This document shows positions 1-11,829 of a DNA stretch of 62,000 nucleotides, one piece after another. The DNA comes from Zygnema cylindricum (lineage: Eukaryota; Streptophyta; Zygnematophyceae; Zygnematales; Zygnemataceae), in assembly GCA_037447655.1 (NCBI GenBank), contig JBBHKE010002999.1, forward strand, positions 1 to 62,000. Reading direction: 5' to 3'. Under the pieces are notes generated by a model that saw nothing but the letters and a program-made list of their open reading frames with translations, had not been told where the DNA came from and ran no database searches. Position numbers and translations under genes: made by a program. Position 1 is the stretch's first letter. Each line of letters starts with the position of its first letter.

Positions 1-255
1 TAACTCTTTGTCCTGTGCTATTTATCTTGATGCAAACAAAAGCAACTAAGTGGCGGTCGAATGATAAAGTGCCACGTGTACAATTTTGCTGACAATTATG
101 CATCGTGAAAACGTCCGCACGTCTGCCTAGCACCTGATTTAATGTTCCCACTGTGAAATCGCTAATGATGCTGTGATGATGCGATTTCGTAGTACCAATG
201 AAATCCCGTGAATCGCTGCACGAAATAATCGCCCAGAATCGCACTAAAAATAATA
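1..255 (-). repeat. El-1 3' LTR, cut by the window edge
   Basis: This stretch is nearly identical to 4589-4846, with scattered substitutions. On the minus strand it follows a copia-type polypurine tract, so it is the 3' LTR of El-1. Only its first ~255 nt are in the window. The full LTR should be about 560 nt, judged from the other copy. Confidence 0.8.
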
Positions 256-264
256 CTCCCACTT
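256..264 (-). promoter_or_regulatory. Polypurine tract of El-1
   Basis: The minus strand reads AAGTGGGAG directly before the 3' LTR, the usual plus-strand priming tract of copia elements. Confidence 0.7.
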
Positions 265-802
265 GATTCAAAGGGCGATATAAAATTTCCGTTGACTAAG
301 ACTTCGTTTACCCATGTTCGTAGAAATGGTCCGCGGTCCCCTTTGGTAAGTCCCGATGGCGAACGAACAAAATCTTTGCTGTACATCTATAAAAATTTAA
401 ACTTACGTGCGTCACTTCAAAAACATGTAAGTTTCGTCGTCACTTCCAAAATGTCTTTCGTACAGGACCGTTTGAAATCAATGTTTGAAATCAATTTTGT
501 CACCTGTGGCGTAAATTCAATGCCACGTATAAAATCAGGACAATTTCAATTTAACGGACCACTTGTGACGCTTTGATTCAATCCTGAAAACTCAAAGGGT
601 GTGCGGCGGCTGCCAACGTGCAGATGTAGCCTCGTTCATCGAAATCCAATGTTGGAGGATCGTCCTCCAATAGCGTCGCTGCAAAGCGACGGTGGTCCTG
701 CCGAAGGATCAGGTTCGGGAAAGTAATCCAAGTACTTTAAGCGCTTGCACCTTCCACTCCAATCTTTCTTTTCTTGCTCTCCTTCAATGTGACCATCTAA
801 GG
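265..802 (-). other. El-1 3' untranslated region with paired hairpins
   Basis: There are about 540 nt between the RNase H stop and the polypurine tract, with no convincing coding frame. It holds two adjacent perfect hairpins: 652-670 (TTGGAGGA/TCCTCCAA, loop TCG) and 674-691 (CGTCGCT/AGCGACG, loop GCAA). Their role is unknown. Confidence 0.5.
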
Positions 803-1486
803 CTACTCTCCTTCCTCCTTGAGGTTTACTCCTTTCGTCTTAGAGAGTTTTGCTTTTCCTGCACAGAGCAACAATTTTTCTTTTCCGATAGCCTTTGTGA
901 GCATGTCGGCTCCGTTCTCCTTGTCTGGAATGCACTCAAATGCCACGGCCTCAGCAATTGTGGTGTCCCAAATGAAATGGTACCGCATATCGATGTGCTT
1001 GGCCTTAGGGTGGTTGATAGGATTTTTGATTAGGGCCAAGCAACTCTGGCTATCCGTGTAGATGGTGGTTTTTGTCTTATGCACAAACGGTAGCTCATTC
1101 AAGAATCCCCGGAGCCATAAAACCTCATTTACAGTGGTCGCGGCCGCCATGTATTCGGCCTCCATGGTTGAGAGTGACACCGTTTTCTGGAGATTGCTGC
1201 TCCAGCTCACGCTTCCTTCTCCAATGTTCACCATGTAACCTGTGGTTGATTTTCTGCTTGAAACATCCCCTCCCTAGTCAGAGTCTGTGAATATATGTAT
1301 TTTGATGCTTTTTTGAGTGCCCCCAAGGGCTAGAGTGTAGTCGATTGTCTCCTTGAGATATCTAAGCACCCTTTTCGCTGCTGACCAATGTTGTTTCCTT
1401 GGCTTGTTTAGGAATTGGCTCAGGATTCCAATGGCGGTGGAGACATCCGGACGGGTACAATTCAACGCGTAGATGAGTGCTCCCAC
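803..1486 (-). pseudogene. El-1 RNase H and end of RT (broken)
   Basis: Two open segments, 1486-1274 and 1234-803, encode the RT connection region (GALIYALNCTRPDVSTAIG) and copia RNase H (STMEAEYMAA, TDSQSCLALI, KHIDMRYHFI, ADMLTKA). A stop or frame break near 1235-1273 separates them. The RNase H acidic residues in TDSD, MEAEY and TDSQ are present. The frame opens immediately after the integrase region, so the RT palm and fingers are missing. It is part of a dead element. Confidence 0.85.
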
Positions 1487-1509
1487 TGCCTCACGGTATG
1501 GAGCCTCGA

Positions 1510-2691
1510 TTAGCTCATCCTGAATTTCGAGATCCTCATTTTACAAGTTTTCTTTTTAATTTTAATTTTTTTTTGCACCACTTCTTCCGCTGCTTTCTTG
1601 GTCTCGCCCCTTGCTTTTGGTGTGATGATTTCCTCGGCAGTTTCGGCAATCTCGGATTCTAACTCCTTCAAGTCTGTCTGCAACCCTGTTTGTGCTTGTA
1701 TTGGTTCAGGATTTTCCAGATGTGGGGCAGAGTCATGTGCATCCTCATCTGAATCAACATCACGTGGCGGAGTGTGCAATGGGTTGGGGGATATGGGTTT
1801 CACATGCTCTTCAAAGGTAAATGTCTCACCTCCTTGTTCACTCCCATTGTTGTTGAATTGTGATTCCTCTCCAAACTTAACATCTCTGCTGATGATGATT
1901 GTCTTTGTGCTGTTATTTAGCACTCTATATGCTTTGGTGTGCTCGTCATACCCCAAGAATGTCCCCTCTATCGCCTTTGGTGCCAGTTTCCCCCCTTTGT
2001 TGTTGTGTTTAAAGACGTAAGCCCTGCTCCTAAACACTTTCAGATGGGATAGGTTCGGTCTAAACCCATTCCACTGCTCGAATAGTGTGGAGTTGTCTAA
2101 TGCTCGCGTGGGACATCGGTTGAGCAGGTACACGGCAGTGCTCATGGCTTCCCCCCAATACTGCGATTTCGTATTGTGGACCACCATCATGCTTCTCATC
2201 ATCTCAAGAAGCGTACGATTGATTCTCTTTTCAACGCCGTTCTGTTCAGGTGTCGCTAGTGTCGTCAAGCGGTGTTCGACTCCCTCAGCTGTGAGGAAAG
2301 CCTTAAATTTATTTGAAAGGTACTCTCCACCCCTATCACTTCGCAAGCAAGTGATTGATGTGCCATGTTTCTTCTCGACTGTTGCCTTGTATGTCTTTAA
2401 CTGAGTGAAGACTTTGCTTTTGTGAGTCAGCAAGAAAATGTGTGTCATCCTAGTGACGTCATCAATAAATGTAACCATGTACTTTTTGCCACTGCAGGAT
2501 GGGACTTTCGAGGTTCCCGAGACGTTGGAATGCACGACCTCGAGTGGTCGGCTAGCTCTTTGTGCACCTGCTTGTGGAAAGGGCAAATGATGAGCCTTTT
2601 CGATCTCGCAACCGTGACATAGATCAGGTGTGTCTTTCACGGACGTGAGTCCGATCCCATGTGCCATGTTGCCTTTGACCAGTTTTTTCAT
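1510..2691 (-). pseudogene. El-1 integrase and linker
   Basis: A 393-residue open frame. Residues 22-36 hold the last part of the zinc domain (CHGC). The core follows, with FIDDVTRM, LRSDRGGEY (second Asp) and EQNGVEKRINRTL (Glu). The first catalytic Asp, normally in an HSDVxGP motif, reads HSNVSGT here, a D-to-N change expected to abolish strand transfer. After the core come the GKLAPKAIEGTFLGYDEHTKAYRV domain and an acidic linker. The frame ends in a lysine-rich run where the RT should start. A stop codon upstream separates it from the GAG-pre-integrase segment LWHYRLGHLHT. Confidence 0.85.
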
Positions 2692-3420
2692 CCCCTATGT
2701 ATGTAAGTGGCCTAGTCTATAATGCCACAAAAATTGGTTTGAAAGGTTTAGTGTTTTAGTATCAGTGACAAATTTTTAATTGGCGTTGGTGTTTGTGTCC
2801 ATCGAAGCGTTGATCTTGCGGCGAGTGCGAAGGACTTCATCCTTGGGTTGCAATTGAGACGGTAAGTTCGATGTTCCATCCGTTCTCCCTTTGCAATGGT
2901 AAGCCACTCTCGCATTAGTTTGATCTTTTCTCCTTTGTGCCATATTTGAATGATACCGCTTTCCTCGCCTTGAGGGATAGAGTAAAGATTCTTCTTGAAA
3001 TGAGTCTGTAGGGTGGAGCATTGATCTTGCGGCGAGTGCGAAGGACTTCATCCTTGAGTTGCACTTGCGACGGTTAGTTCGATCTGCCATCCGTTCTCCC
3101 TCTGCAATGGTGAGCCCCTCTCGCATTAGTTTGATCTTTCCTCCTTTTTGCCATACTGGAATGATACCGCTATCCTCGACTTGAGGGATAGAGTAGAGAT
3201 TCCTCTTGAAATCAGGAACATATATAACATTTTTAATTGTGCGGAATGTTAGCTTTCCAATAACTAATGCCTCTATCTCGATGTCTCCTATTCCTGTTGC
3301 GAGGGTGGAGTGATTGTCTCCCATGAAAATTCGAGATGGGGTTGTTTGCTTGAAATTTGTGAACCATTCGCGCTTGTAACACATGTGTTATGAAGCTCCT
3401 GTGTCGATCATCTAATGGTT
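2692..3420 (-). pseudogene. El-1 protease and pre-integrase region
   Basis: The aspartic protease motif MIDTGAS lies near 3392-3412, with an in-frame stop on each side. It is followed by HMCYKREWFTNF and IKNVIYVPDFKRNLYSIPQ, typical of copia proteases. A ~190-bp tandem duplication then scrambles the frame before the integrase zinc-binding segment. Confidence 0.75.
2810..3212. repeat. Tandem duplication inside El-1 protease region
   Basis: Copies at about 2810-3001 and 3021-3212 match at an offset of 211 bp, with a 19-bp spacer and roughly 10% differences. Both start ttgatcttgcggcgagtgcg and end near ttcttgaaat. The divergence suggests the duplication is old. Confidence 0.85.
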
Positions 3421-3542
3421 GGAGCCGACTGCGAGGGATGATGCCATCATCGCGTGTGAGTTCACTATCTCCTTCCCTTTCCCCTTCCCCCTTTTCAGTT
3501 TGGACTCGTCCACCTTTCCATTTTGTTTGTCTTGAGCGTATT

Positions 3543-4313
3543 TCCTGCAAACTGAAATGAAATGACCTACTTTGTCACAGTAAAAGCACTTTCTGTCATC
3601 TTTCTTATCGCGGTTTGACTACCCCTTATGTCTTTGTCTCTGTTATTGAATGCGGAGCTTTCATAGTTTATGTCGCGATTCGTCATGACTTTGGTGTTGA
3701 ATTCATCCTTCAAGAGTGCCTCGACAACTTCGTTCCACTTCCATGTCGATACTTCTTTCTGATCCAACCAAGTGAGTATGGGTTTATACTTGATTGGGAG
3801 AGAAAGCATGAGGAGGGTGATTTTGGTGTCAGTGGGGGGTATGAAAACGACAACGTCGGCTTCAGCCAAGAGATTAGCATAGTGAGAGGTGTAAGCCTCC
3901 ATTGATGTGCCATCTTGATAGACCGTTGTCATTAGTGTCTTCCCAAGTTTGATTCTTTCTGTCATACCTGAGAGTTTGTGTGTCGCCTCTGAGGATTCCC
4001 AAATCTTTGCAGAAGTTTTGAGTCTCGTCACATTTCTCAGCTGATTGTCTGCCAGTCCACGAATTAAGCAATTCTTGGCTCGGATCTCCCTCATGTCCCA
4101 ATCTTTCATCGCCTTTGTCTCATCCGCTTTCACACTGTTTGCATCCGCAGGAACTAAACGCACTTCTGCTCGAGTAACGATTCCCAAGCAATTCCTCTCC
4201 TCAAGAGCCGCCTCGGCTCGACACCTCCACAACTGGTAATTTGAACCTTCGAACTTATCAAGGGCGCCTAGTTGGCCCATGACCTGTTGACCTTGATCAG
4301 ACATTCCGGGCAA
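3543..4313 (-). pseudogene. El-1 gag with zinc knuckle
   Basis: The 248-residue frame 4313-3567 matches copia gag: LDKFEGSNYQLWRCRAEAALEE, then ISYE-type IWESSEATHKLS and a C-terminal LKDEFN region. The zinc knuckle (C-F-Y-C, four residues, H, four residues, C) lies at 3547-3588 but in another frame, so a frameshift separates it from the capsid part. The start codon lies inside the 5' LTR and the frame crosses the primer-binding site. Confidence 0.8.
4272..4284 (-). promoter_or_regulatory. Primer-binding site of El-1 (half-tRNA type)
   Basis: The minus strand reads GGTCATGGGCCAA directly after the LTR end. It matches GGTTATGGGCCCA of the other elements at 11 of 13 positions. That sequence is complementary to the anticodon arm of initiator tRNA-Met, as in copia and other hemivirus-type elements. 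Confidence 0.6.
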
Positions 4314-4846
4314 CTAGGAGGACTCCTAGGACCACGTACACCTAGTCAGATGACAAGATACACAAAAACGACGAACTTGATAAATCACAGAGGTAGAAAA
4401 GGCAGGAGTTTAGAGAGGGAGAGTAATTACATTCACATGTAGCAAGGCATAGAGTAGATAGTCATTCAGAAAGTAGATTCCATTATAACAGAAAGGAATA
4501 ATATTGTAACAAGAGGGACAATGTTCAAAATACACTGATTCTGAATACTAAGGTTGCCAAGTCTAATTTGTCTGTGAGTGGTAAATCCTAACTCTTGTCC
4601 TATGCATTTTATCCTGATGGAAACAAAAGCAACTAAGTGGATGTCCAATGATCAAGTGCCACGTGTACAATTTTGCTGACAATAATGCATCGTGAAAACG
4701 TCCGCACGTCTGCCTAGCACCTGATTTAATGTTCCCACTGTGAAATCGCTAATGATGCTATGACGATGCGATTTCGTAGTACCAATGAAATCGCGTGAAT
4801 CGCTGCACGAAATAATCGCCTAGAATCGCACTAAAAATAATAATCA
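4285..4846 (-). repeat. El-1 5' LTR
   Basis: On the minus strand it starts TGATTATTATTT and ends GGTCAACA just before the primer-binding site, giving about 562 bp. The outer 250 bp match 1-255. The last 29 nt contain the gag start codon. The inner part has a CTAGGAG/CTCCTAG inverted repeat. Exact outer boundary is uncertain by a few bases. Confidence 0.7.
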
Positions 4847-4849
4847 GCC

Positions 4850-5040
4850 CTACTTTTTTTTCGGCACTTTAAATATTTTTTTAGTGAAACACGTCAGATC
4901 GCTCATCCGACGGTTGGGATTGAAAGGCAAGATTCTCGTTTTCGATCTCCAATCGAAAATATGACATATTTGCGCGGAGTAAAGATGTTTTAAGTTGCCA
5001 AAAGATACATTGACACTAATACCCAAAATTGCGCATGTGA
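4850..5040. mobile_element. Possible truncated MITE
   Basis: The stretch starts CTTTTTTTTCGGCACTTTAAATA and ends with an inverted GTTTTAAGTTGCCAAAAG followed by GACACTAATA. This resembles the inner inverted repeats of the CACC MITE family at 24169 and 49628. The left outer end is missing where it abuts the El-1 LTR. Confidence 0.3.
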
Positions 5041-5099
5041 ATAATCTTACTCCCCTCAAATCATTACTCCTCTTCCCACCTTCTAATGTCTTTTTAGCG

Positions 5100-5480
5100 T
5101 CATTATCGCCCTCCCCCTATATGACCACCATCCCCAGCCTCTCCTTTTACAACCCCTCTCTATCTCACTCCTTTCTCTCTCTCGCGTTCCTCTTACAACC
5201 CCTCTCTCTACCTCACTCCTTTCTCTCTCTCGCGTCTCAAACAGCCACTCTCTCCCCATTTCTAACTGTCACTGCCACAATTTTCCCACCACTTCTCGAA
5301 AGCCTCTCTCGAAAGGTGGATAAACAGCTAACGAGGAGAGGAAAGAGAGCTACAAGGAAAGAAAGGGAGGGAAGGGAGGAGAAGTGGGGTGGTGGTTGGG
5401 AGAGGAAGGTTGAGGTAATAAAAGGTGAGCACAACAACGAAAAAATAAAAATTAAAGAGGAGAGGAGGTGAGTGGATACA
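5100..5480. repeat. Polypyrimidine block followed by polypurine block
   Basis: A C/T-rich tract (5100-5300) with repeated CTCTCTCACTCC is followed by a G/A-rich tract (5320-5480). Similar pairs recur near 7170-7560, 8420-8780 and 12110-12400. They create long spurious ORFs and seem to be part of the larger degenerate repeat that also carries the 31-nt motif. Confidence 0.6.
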
Positions 5481-5803
5481 AGGAGGTAGTGCGATTAGAG
5501 AAGAGAAAGAGGGGAAAAGAATGGTATGTACCCATTTTAAGCCACCTAATATATTGTGTGTAATCCTGTGTCTATATTCTACAACAGATCCCTAAAAACC
5601 CAAGTGCACTTTCTAGAAGTAACCATAATAATTGAAAAATTTATTGAAGATCAATTTAGAAAAAATTGAGAAAGCATACATAGAGTACCAGAAATCCCTT
5701 TTGACCTTTTGCCCCATTTTCAAACCATAGCCTGCCTATTTTAGAAGCGACAACCGGCTTTGTTCAGAATGTAGGCTTACAAGAAGTATAGGGATGTCAG
5801 CTG

Positions 5804-5834
5804 ACCGATGGACGATGGAATGCTTCCACTCAAC
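5804..5834 (+). repeat. 31-nt motif, copy 1
   Basis: ACCGATGGACG then ATGGAATGCTTCCACTCAAC. It contains the short hairpin TGGAA-TGC-TTCCA. Matches the consensus at every position. Confidence 0.8.
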
Positions 5835-7957
5835 CGGTTCGCAATTAAAGATCTGCGACAACCGTCCCCCTCTCCTCCCCCATATGCCTTTGAAAAACTT
5901 CGAAATGCAGAATAATACATCAAGAAAATATGTAATGCGTATGAATTCTCGTGTAAGAATGCTAAAAAGGATTTTACCTAAAGTTACAACTACAAAGAGT
6001 CTGTAGTCTTAATTGTGGATGTTATGGCAATTGTGATTGATGGATTTGACACCTCCCCCGACAAACACCTTTTTAGAAACTAAAATGCGTAACACAAGAT
6101 TACATGTTTCGTAATTACGAAGCCAGTCAAATTATAAGAATTGGAAAAACATAATTCCAAAATTCCTAAAACACTAGTTAAATATTTCTTTACGAGAAAA
6201 CACCCTCTTACCGCCCACCACCCTGCTCCCTCCTCTATGAGCACTAGATAGCACGAGTATTCCAACAAATATGGAATAGATTTGACCCTATGTTTCAATT
6301 ATGAATCGTCATCCGACTGAATTTTATGTTTTTTTAATAACAGATTAAGGTGATTTATTCATGGTCATGCGTTTTCATTTCACATTTTTCCATTTTATAT
6401 TTTTTAAGAGATCATACATAAGATATTGTCAAAAACTGACAAAATTATCAGTTTTCAAAATTAACTGTGCGAGTTTTCCACTCCCATTTTCTTGAAGTAT
6501 CTTAAAGAGTCATTTGAAATCATTGGAAAAAATAATTATCAATTTACATATCTACTCATCAATGCGGGCCCTCAAAAGATCGTCACTTCTACAAAGGCAT
6601 AAACAAATAGAAAATCACCACACAAAAGGTAACGTCAACAGTTAACAAAACCTTGATTCTAGGTTTTTTTTATTATTTTTTGCGTATTCATAAATAATGC
6701 AGATTGAGGATCTCCTGTAAGAAAATTTCATTTGAAAGAAATACCATGTCAATAATTAAAATAATATGATTCCTGATTATTTTTTATCATTTTGTTTCCC
6801 TTTAGATGATACCTTTAAAATTTTGTGTGAAGTTTTTCCTTTTAGTGCGTATATCAACCTTTTGGGATGTAAAATATATATTTTAAAATTATAAGAATTA
6901 TTTCGCGTAGTTTGATTTTTTTTTAAAAGTATTAAACTTTCCATATTCTTTCTGCAATATTGTTTTCAAAAATGTTTTTCCTAGTACCTCTAATTTATCA
7001 TATAAACTAGAAACAAAATTTTATTGACACTAGGTGCACTTTCTTGATGTTGAATTAAAGTTTTAGGGTTTTTAAGAATAAACATGGTTCTTTCGTCTTC
7101 TAAATTAGTGCTGGATCACGCCCATATCTAGTGTTAAACACCATTCTCGCCCTCTACACTTATTGGCACTCTCTCCGTCCCCCAATTCACCCCCACACCT
7201 CCTCCTTCTAACGCTAAGCACAATTATCGTCCTCCCCTCTTATCGGGGCTCTCTCTCTCTCCCCACTTACCCCACACACCCTCCCTCTCGTTTAAAACAC
7301 CATCCTCGCCCTCTACACATATGGGCACTCTCTCCGTCCTCCAACTTACCCCCACACCCTCTCCCTCTGTGTTTAACACCATTATCGCCCTCCTTTTTTA
7401 TCGATGCTCTCTACCTCTCCCCATTTACCCCACACTCTCTCGCGCTAGAATAGTCTGTGGGTTGGAATAAAGTTTGTGGACAACAAATAAAAAATGAGGA
7501 AAGAAGAGAAAAGATAGGAGGCTTTTAGGAAGGGATGGGAAAAAGGACACGGAGTTGAGATGGAGATTTACACCCAATTTCAGCCATTTCTTCCCATATA
7601 TGATATCGTGTCTTATCTTAGAATCGTAAAAACTAAGAATTTATGTTTAGACCCCGTGGAAGAGTGACATTTTGAGAAGTTTACTTCCTACTCAATTTGA
7701 CCTGTCTATAGATTTTGTAAAATATATCTACACAAATTAAATTGTATTTTATTTTGCAAAGAAAGCAAGTTTGTTACAAAACAGAATTGTATGCCAAAGA
7801 AGTTTCAATGCTAAAGTTCTCCCATGCCTTAAGCACCATTGGTCAACAATCCCCAATTTTCATCGATCTTTTCTTTATATTAACCTACAACCTTCTAAAA
7901 GTAGCATTAGGTTCACTTGAAAGGTCAATCTTACAAGCCTTGGAGTGTTTGCATATG
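5835..7957. other. AT-rich non-coding DNA
   Basis: No gene seen. The sequence is AT-rich up to ~7140, then a polypyrimidine block with a repeated 'acaccattctcgccctctac' phrase (7138, 7299, 7376), then a purine-rich stretch. Short ORFs here are low-complexity. Confidence 0.6.
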
Positions 7958-7988
7958 ACCGATGGACGATGGAATGCTTCTACTCAAC
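7958..7988 (+). repeat. 31-nt motif, copy 2
   Basis: One difference from consensus (TTCTACTC for TTCCACTC). It is preceded by the same ATCTTACAAG phrase and followed by TTAGATCTCTGTG and a CACCCCACCAATCCC tail, as in other copies. Confidence 0.8.
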
Positions 7989-9199
7989 TGGTTGTTACTT
8001 AGATCTCTGTGGTAATGGCCATACGCACCCCACCAATCCCATTATTATCATTATATTATTTTTACAAACACCCCTCTTTCACCTGTTTCTCCCCCCAAAA
8101 CTCCTATTTAGTACATATTGAAAGGATAACACACAAAAATATAACTGAGTATGAAATTTTTGTAAGTACACGTCAAGTGGTTTTATCTGAGGACAGAAAT
8201 ATTAACTTTGATAAATATGAAATTGAATGGATTTTTAATTGTAGTTGCAACTAGCATCACCTTCCCCTTATGTTACTAAATAAAATGGAAAACACGAAAT
8301 TACATTACATATTACCTCTTTACAAACCCAATTAAGTTGTAAACAATAAATACTACAAATTGACTTATTTTATTCGTTTTTCGGGCCTCCGATACATAAC
8401 TCCTCCGTTATTTACACTACTCCCACAGTCTAGTACACAACCTCACCCACCCTCCATTGACCATCATTCTCTATGTCCCTTCTACCACCTCTCTTTAAAT
8501 CTCTCTCATACCTCCGACTGGTACTCTCTCTCCCTTTTTTAACCGTCACTACTGCTCTACCATTTGGCCACCATCTTCTACCACCACTCAATCTCTCTCC
8601 CAAGTAAGTGCCACTATCCATTTCCCCATTAAAAATCCACCCCTCCCTTCCTCTTCTTGGATGCCTCGCAAGCTGGTGGAAAAAATGCCATGCAGTGGAA
8701 AGGTAAGAGGATAAAAGAGAGGCTATTAGGAGGGGAGGGGAGGGAATGGAAGGCGAAGGTAGAAGTGGGCAGGCATGGAGGATATATTTTGCATTAACTT
8801 TTGGGGAATTGACAATGGAATATGAAAGAGAAGGATAATATATGAGAGGCTACAAAGAGGTGAAAGTAAGAAGGACAAAAAAAAGTGGAAGGGTATCGCA
8901 CCCACAATTAACCACTTAAGCTATGAAAAAAAGATTGTGTCTATTATCACCTGATCAAAAGGCAGTACTGCATTCATTATCTACACTAAAAATCTAAGAA
9001 TTAAAGTGAATTTTCTGGAATACATAAATAAAAAATGGATAGCAAGGTATAAAAAAAGAAAACATGATGAAAATTATTTAATGCCAAAATACCCTTTTTT
9101 TATTTTGCCCTATTTTCCAACCACATCTTACCCCATTCAATAAGAAACATTTGGCTTTCTTCAAAATTCATCTTACAAGTAAAAAAGGAATGGTATTTG
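7989..9199. other. Non-coding DNA between motif copies 2 and 3
   Basis: AT-rich with a pyrimidine-rich part (8400-8600) and a purine-rich part (8690-8890). It then resembles 5540-5800, including the TTTTTGCCCyATTTTC phrase upstream of the motif. No coding evidence. Confidence 0.5.
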
Positions 9200-9230
9200 A
9201 CCGATGGATGATGGAATGCTTCCACTCAAC
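9200..9230 (+). repeat. 31-nt motif, copy 3
   Basis: One difference from consensus (GGATGATGG). It is followed by a CCACCAACACCCCCC tail. Confidence 0.8.
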
Positions 9231-11106
9231 TTGTTATTATAGCCATACCTACAAAAATGCATATACCCAACCCACCAACACCCCCCCCCCTCCAAATTCC
9301 TTCCAGTTATCAAGGGTTTCACAAAAAAACACCAAATAAACTCAAGTAAAAACTCTTAAGTACACCTGTGGGCTTTTAATCCAACCAATTATACAAATTT
9401 ATAAACATAGTAATACATAATAGAATGTGTATTGCAAATGATAATTTATATTTTGAAATTTACACCCTACTAACTTGTAACAAATGAAATATACAAATTG
9501 ACATTTTCCTTATCTGTATGTAAAGTATATCCATTGTAGAAAACCCCCCAATATACAGTTCCTCCGATCGCCCCCCGGCTGTCTAATAAACGTTTTTCCC
9601 CACACTTTGGCCAACACTAGAGAGGAGGTATTTTTTTCCAATCAAAGCGACAATGTGTAATATTTACTTATAGAAACCAAACCTAAAAAAACGAACACTT
9701 TATTACCTTTCCTGATAACATAAAGAAAAAAACAGAAAGTAAAATCTTCAAAGCCAAAAAACCACAAATGTACATTTATAAGGTCATGGCCCCTTTATGT
9801 CTCTAGCCGATTAAAATGATCATGTCAAATTTCATAGCTACCTTTGCCATTTTACGCCCAGCAAGAATCATACACATAATTTTTATGTATATTTTTAATC
9901 TATCTCTCAACGCTTCTCTTTCACCTCCTCTCAAATCTTATGCAGTAATTATTCCATCTTAAATCCAAATGGAAAGACGAAAACAAAAATAAGAAAATAA
10001 CAGAATTGCCCACAAGACAAGCTATTAAAAGGTATTGTGTTACACACAAGTTTTCACAACATGGTGATTCTCTTTACAATTCTCCCCACTTCAATTCATT
10101 TGTATTTTTCCAATTGTGATTGCTAACTTGAAAGACTAAAGTTCGCCAATTTTTTGGGGGAACAATTTGATTTTTTTGCCACAAATACGCTGATATTTTT
10201 TTTTTTGTTACGTCAAAATAACCAAAAAAATTCCATGGATACCACCGGAGATGTTTGAGGCGTTAAAATAGACCGATTTTCTTAGTGGACCGAAATTTTG
10301 GGTCATTTACGTTTGGATAAACAAAGTAAGAATGTACAATATGGCTAATAGCAAACACACTTTTAAAGAACACACTGTTGTTTCCCTTTCTTGTACTAAT
10401 AATAAAAGAAACCAGAAATTAAAAGCTTATAATAGAAAAATGCACAAAATGTACATGCATAGGGTAGCATACTCTTTATGTCACTAGCTGAATAAGGGAA
10501 CCATGACAAATTACAGAACAGAAAATGCGCCTACAAACCCATCTTTGCCCCTCTACGTCGCCTAAGAATGATTCATTTATGCTTATGAATGTTTACATTC
10601 CATCTCCCACCCACCCTCTTTCACCTCTTCTTCATTCTCTAGCATTAACTGATAAATGTTCATTGGCTCAATAGAAAGATGAAAAAAAAAAAACACGATA
10701 AGCCATAATACCACTTAAAAAAAGTCACTAAAATATAACGAAATTTAAATAAATGCAAACGTTAATTCCCAAAAACTATCGATTTTTGTTCATGAGTCCC
10801 CCCCACTTACACCCCCGGCCTCTCACATTTCCTCTACTTTTCAATGGCTATTTTTCCTTGAAAGCAAAGAAAAAACATAAGCAGCGTTTAACAATTCTTA
10901 TACAAGTGAAGAATTTAACAACAAATAACCTCAACATATGGACCACATAAAATAGAAACATGAAATTCCTTTGTTCACTTATCCAACTACAAAATACCCC
11001 TTTTAACATTCAATCCCATTTTCTTCCCATGTCCTACATCATTCTTTAAGTAGCAATTGGTTTTGTTCAAAATTCGTTCTTACAAATCTGTGAGGTTTGT
11101 TAGTTG
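9231..11106. other. AT-rich non-coding DNA
   Basis: Two stretches resemble each other: 9680-9850 and 10340-10560 share the phrases 'aatgtacat', 'cctttatgtc(t/a)ctagc' and a Pyr-rich 'cacctcttc' tail. This fits an old duplication. No coding evidence. Confidence 0.45.
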
Positions 11107-11137
11107 ACCGATGGATGATGGAATGGTGCCGTTCAAT
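11107..11137 (+). repeat. 31-nt motif, copy 4 (diverged)
   Basis: The most diverged copy, with changes clustered in the hairpin (GGTGCCGTTCAAT). The upstream TCAAAATTCGTTCTTACAAAT and downstream CCCACCCTACCAACCCC context is kept. Confidence 0.7.
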
Positions 11138-11798
11138 TTGTTATTGTAGGCATGCCTAAAATAACGAGCATACCCACCCTACCAACCCCTCCCCTTTGAG
11201 AATTCCTTCAAGTTAGCATAGATCAACAATAACACACCAAATGCAATTTGTCAAAGGTCTTGGTACACCTATGAGGTTCTACTCCAATAAGACAGTTATA
11301 AAAATTAATTAACATAGCGTTGCAAAATAGAATGTTTAACGAAAATTATAAGACATAAAAAAGCCATTGGGGGGCATTGGGGGCTTGTTTTTAAATGCCT
11401 AATTCAGTTACAAAAAAATAAAATATACACTTTTCTTCTTTTAATCCGTTTGTAGGGGATACCACATGGAGACAAACTCCCAATTTACGATCTCCCCTTG
11501 GCTCTCTGGTAAACCCACTTCCCTCCGTTTTTTCGTCCAACCTTAGAGAGGGTGTGGATTTTTGGGATTAAATTGAAAAATTATAATGTTTATTTACATC
11601 AAACACACCTTACAGAATACAGGTAATTTTCTTTTCTGACAAAGAAACGTAGAGAACCTAAAACGTAAAATCGGTATCTATATCGAATTAAAATGCCGAA
11701 TACCCTCCTCTTTTCAAACCAAATTCTAACTCATTATAGAATCAGAATTTGGGTTTGTTAATAATTCAATCTTACAAATATGTCAAGGATGTCAATTG

Positions 11799-11829
11799 AC
11801 CAACGGATGATGGAATGCTTCCACTCAAC
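11799..11829 (+). repeat. 31-nt motif, copy 5
   Basis: Three changes in the first half (ACCAACGGATG); the hairpin half is perfect. Followed by CATTTAAATATCTATAG and the CCCACCAACCCCC tail. Confidence 0.8.
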
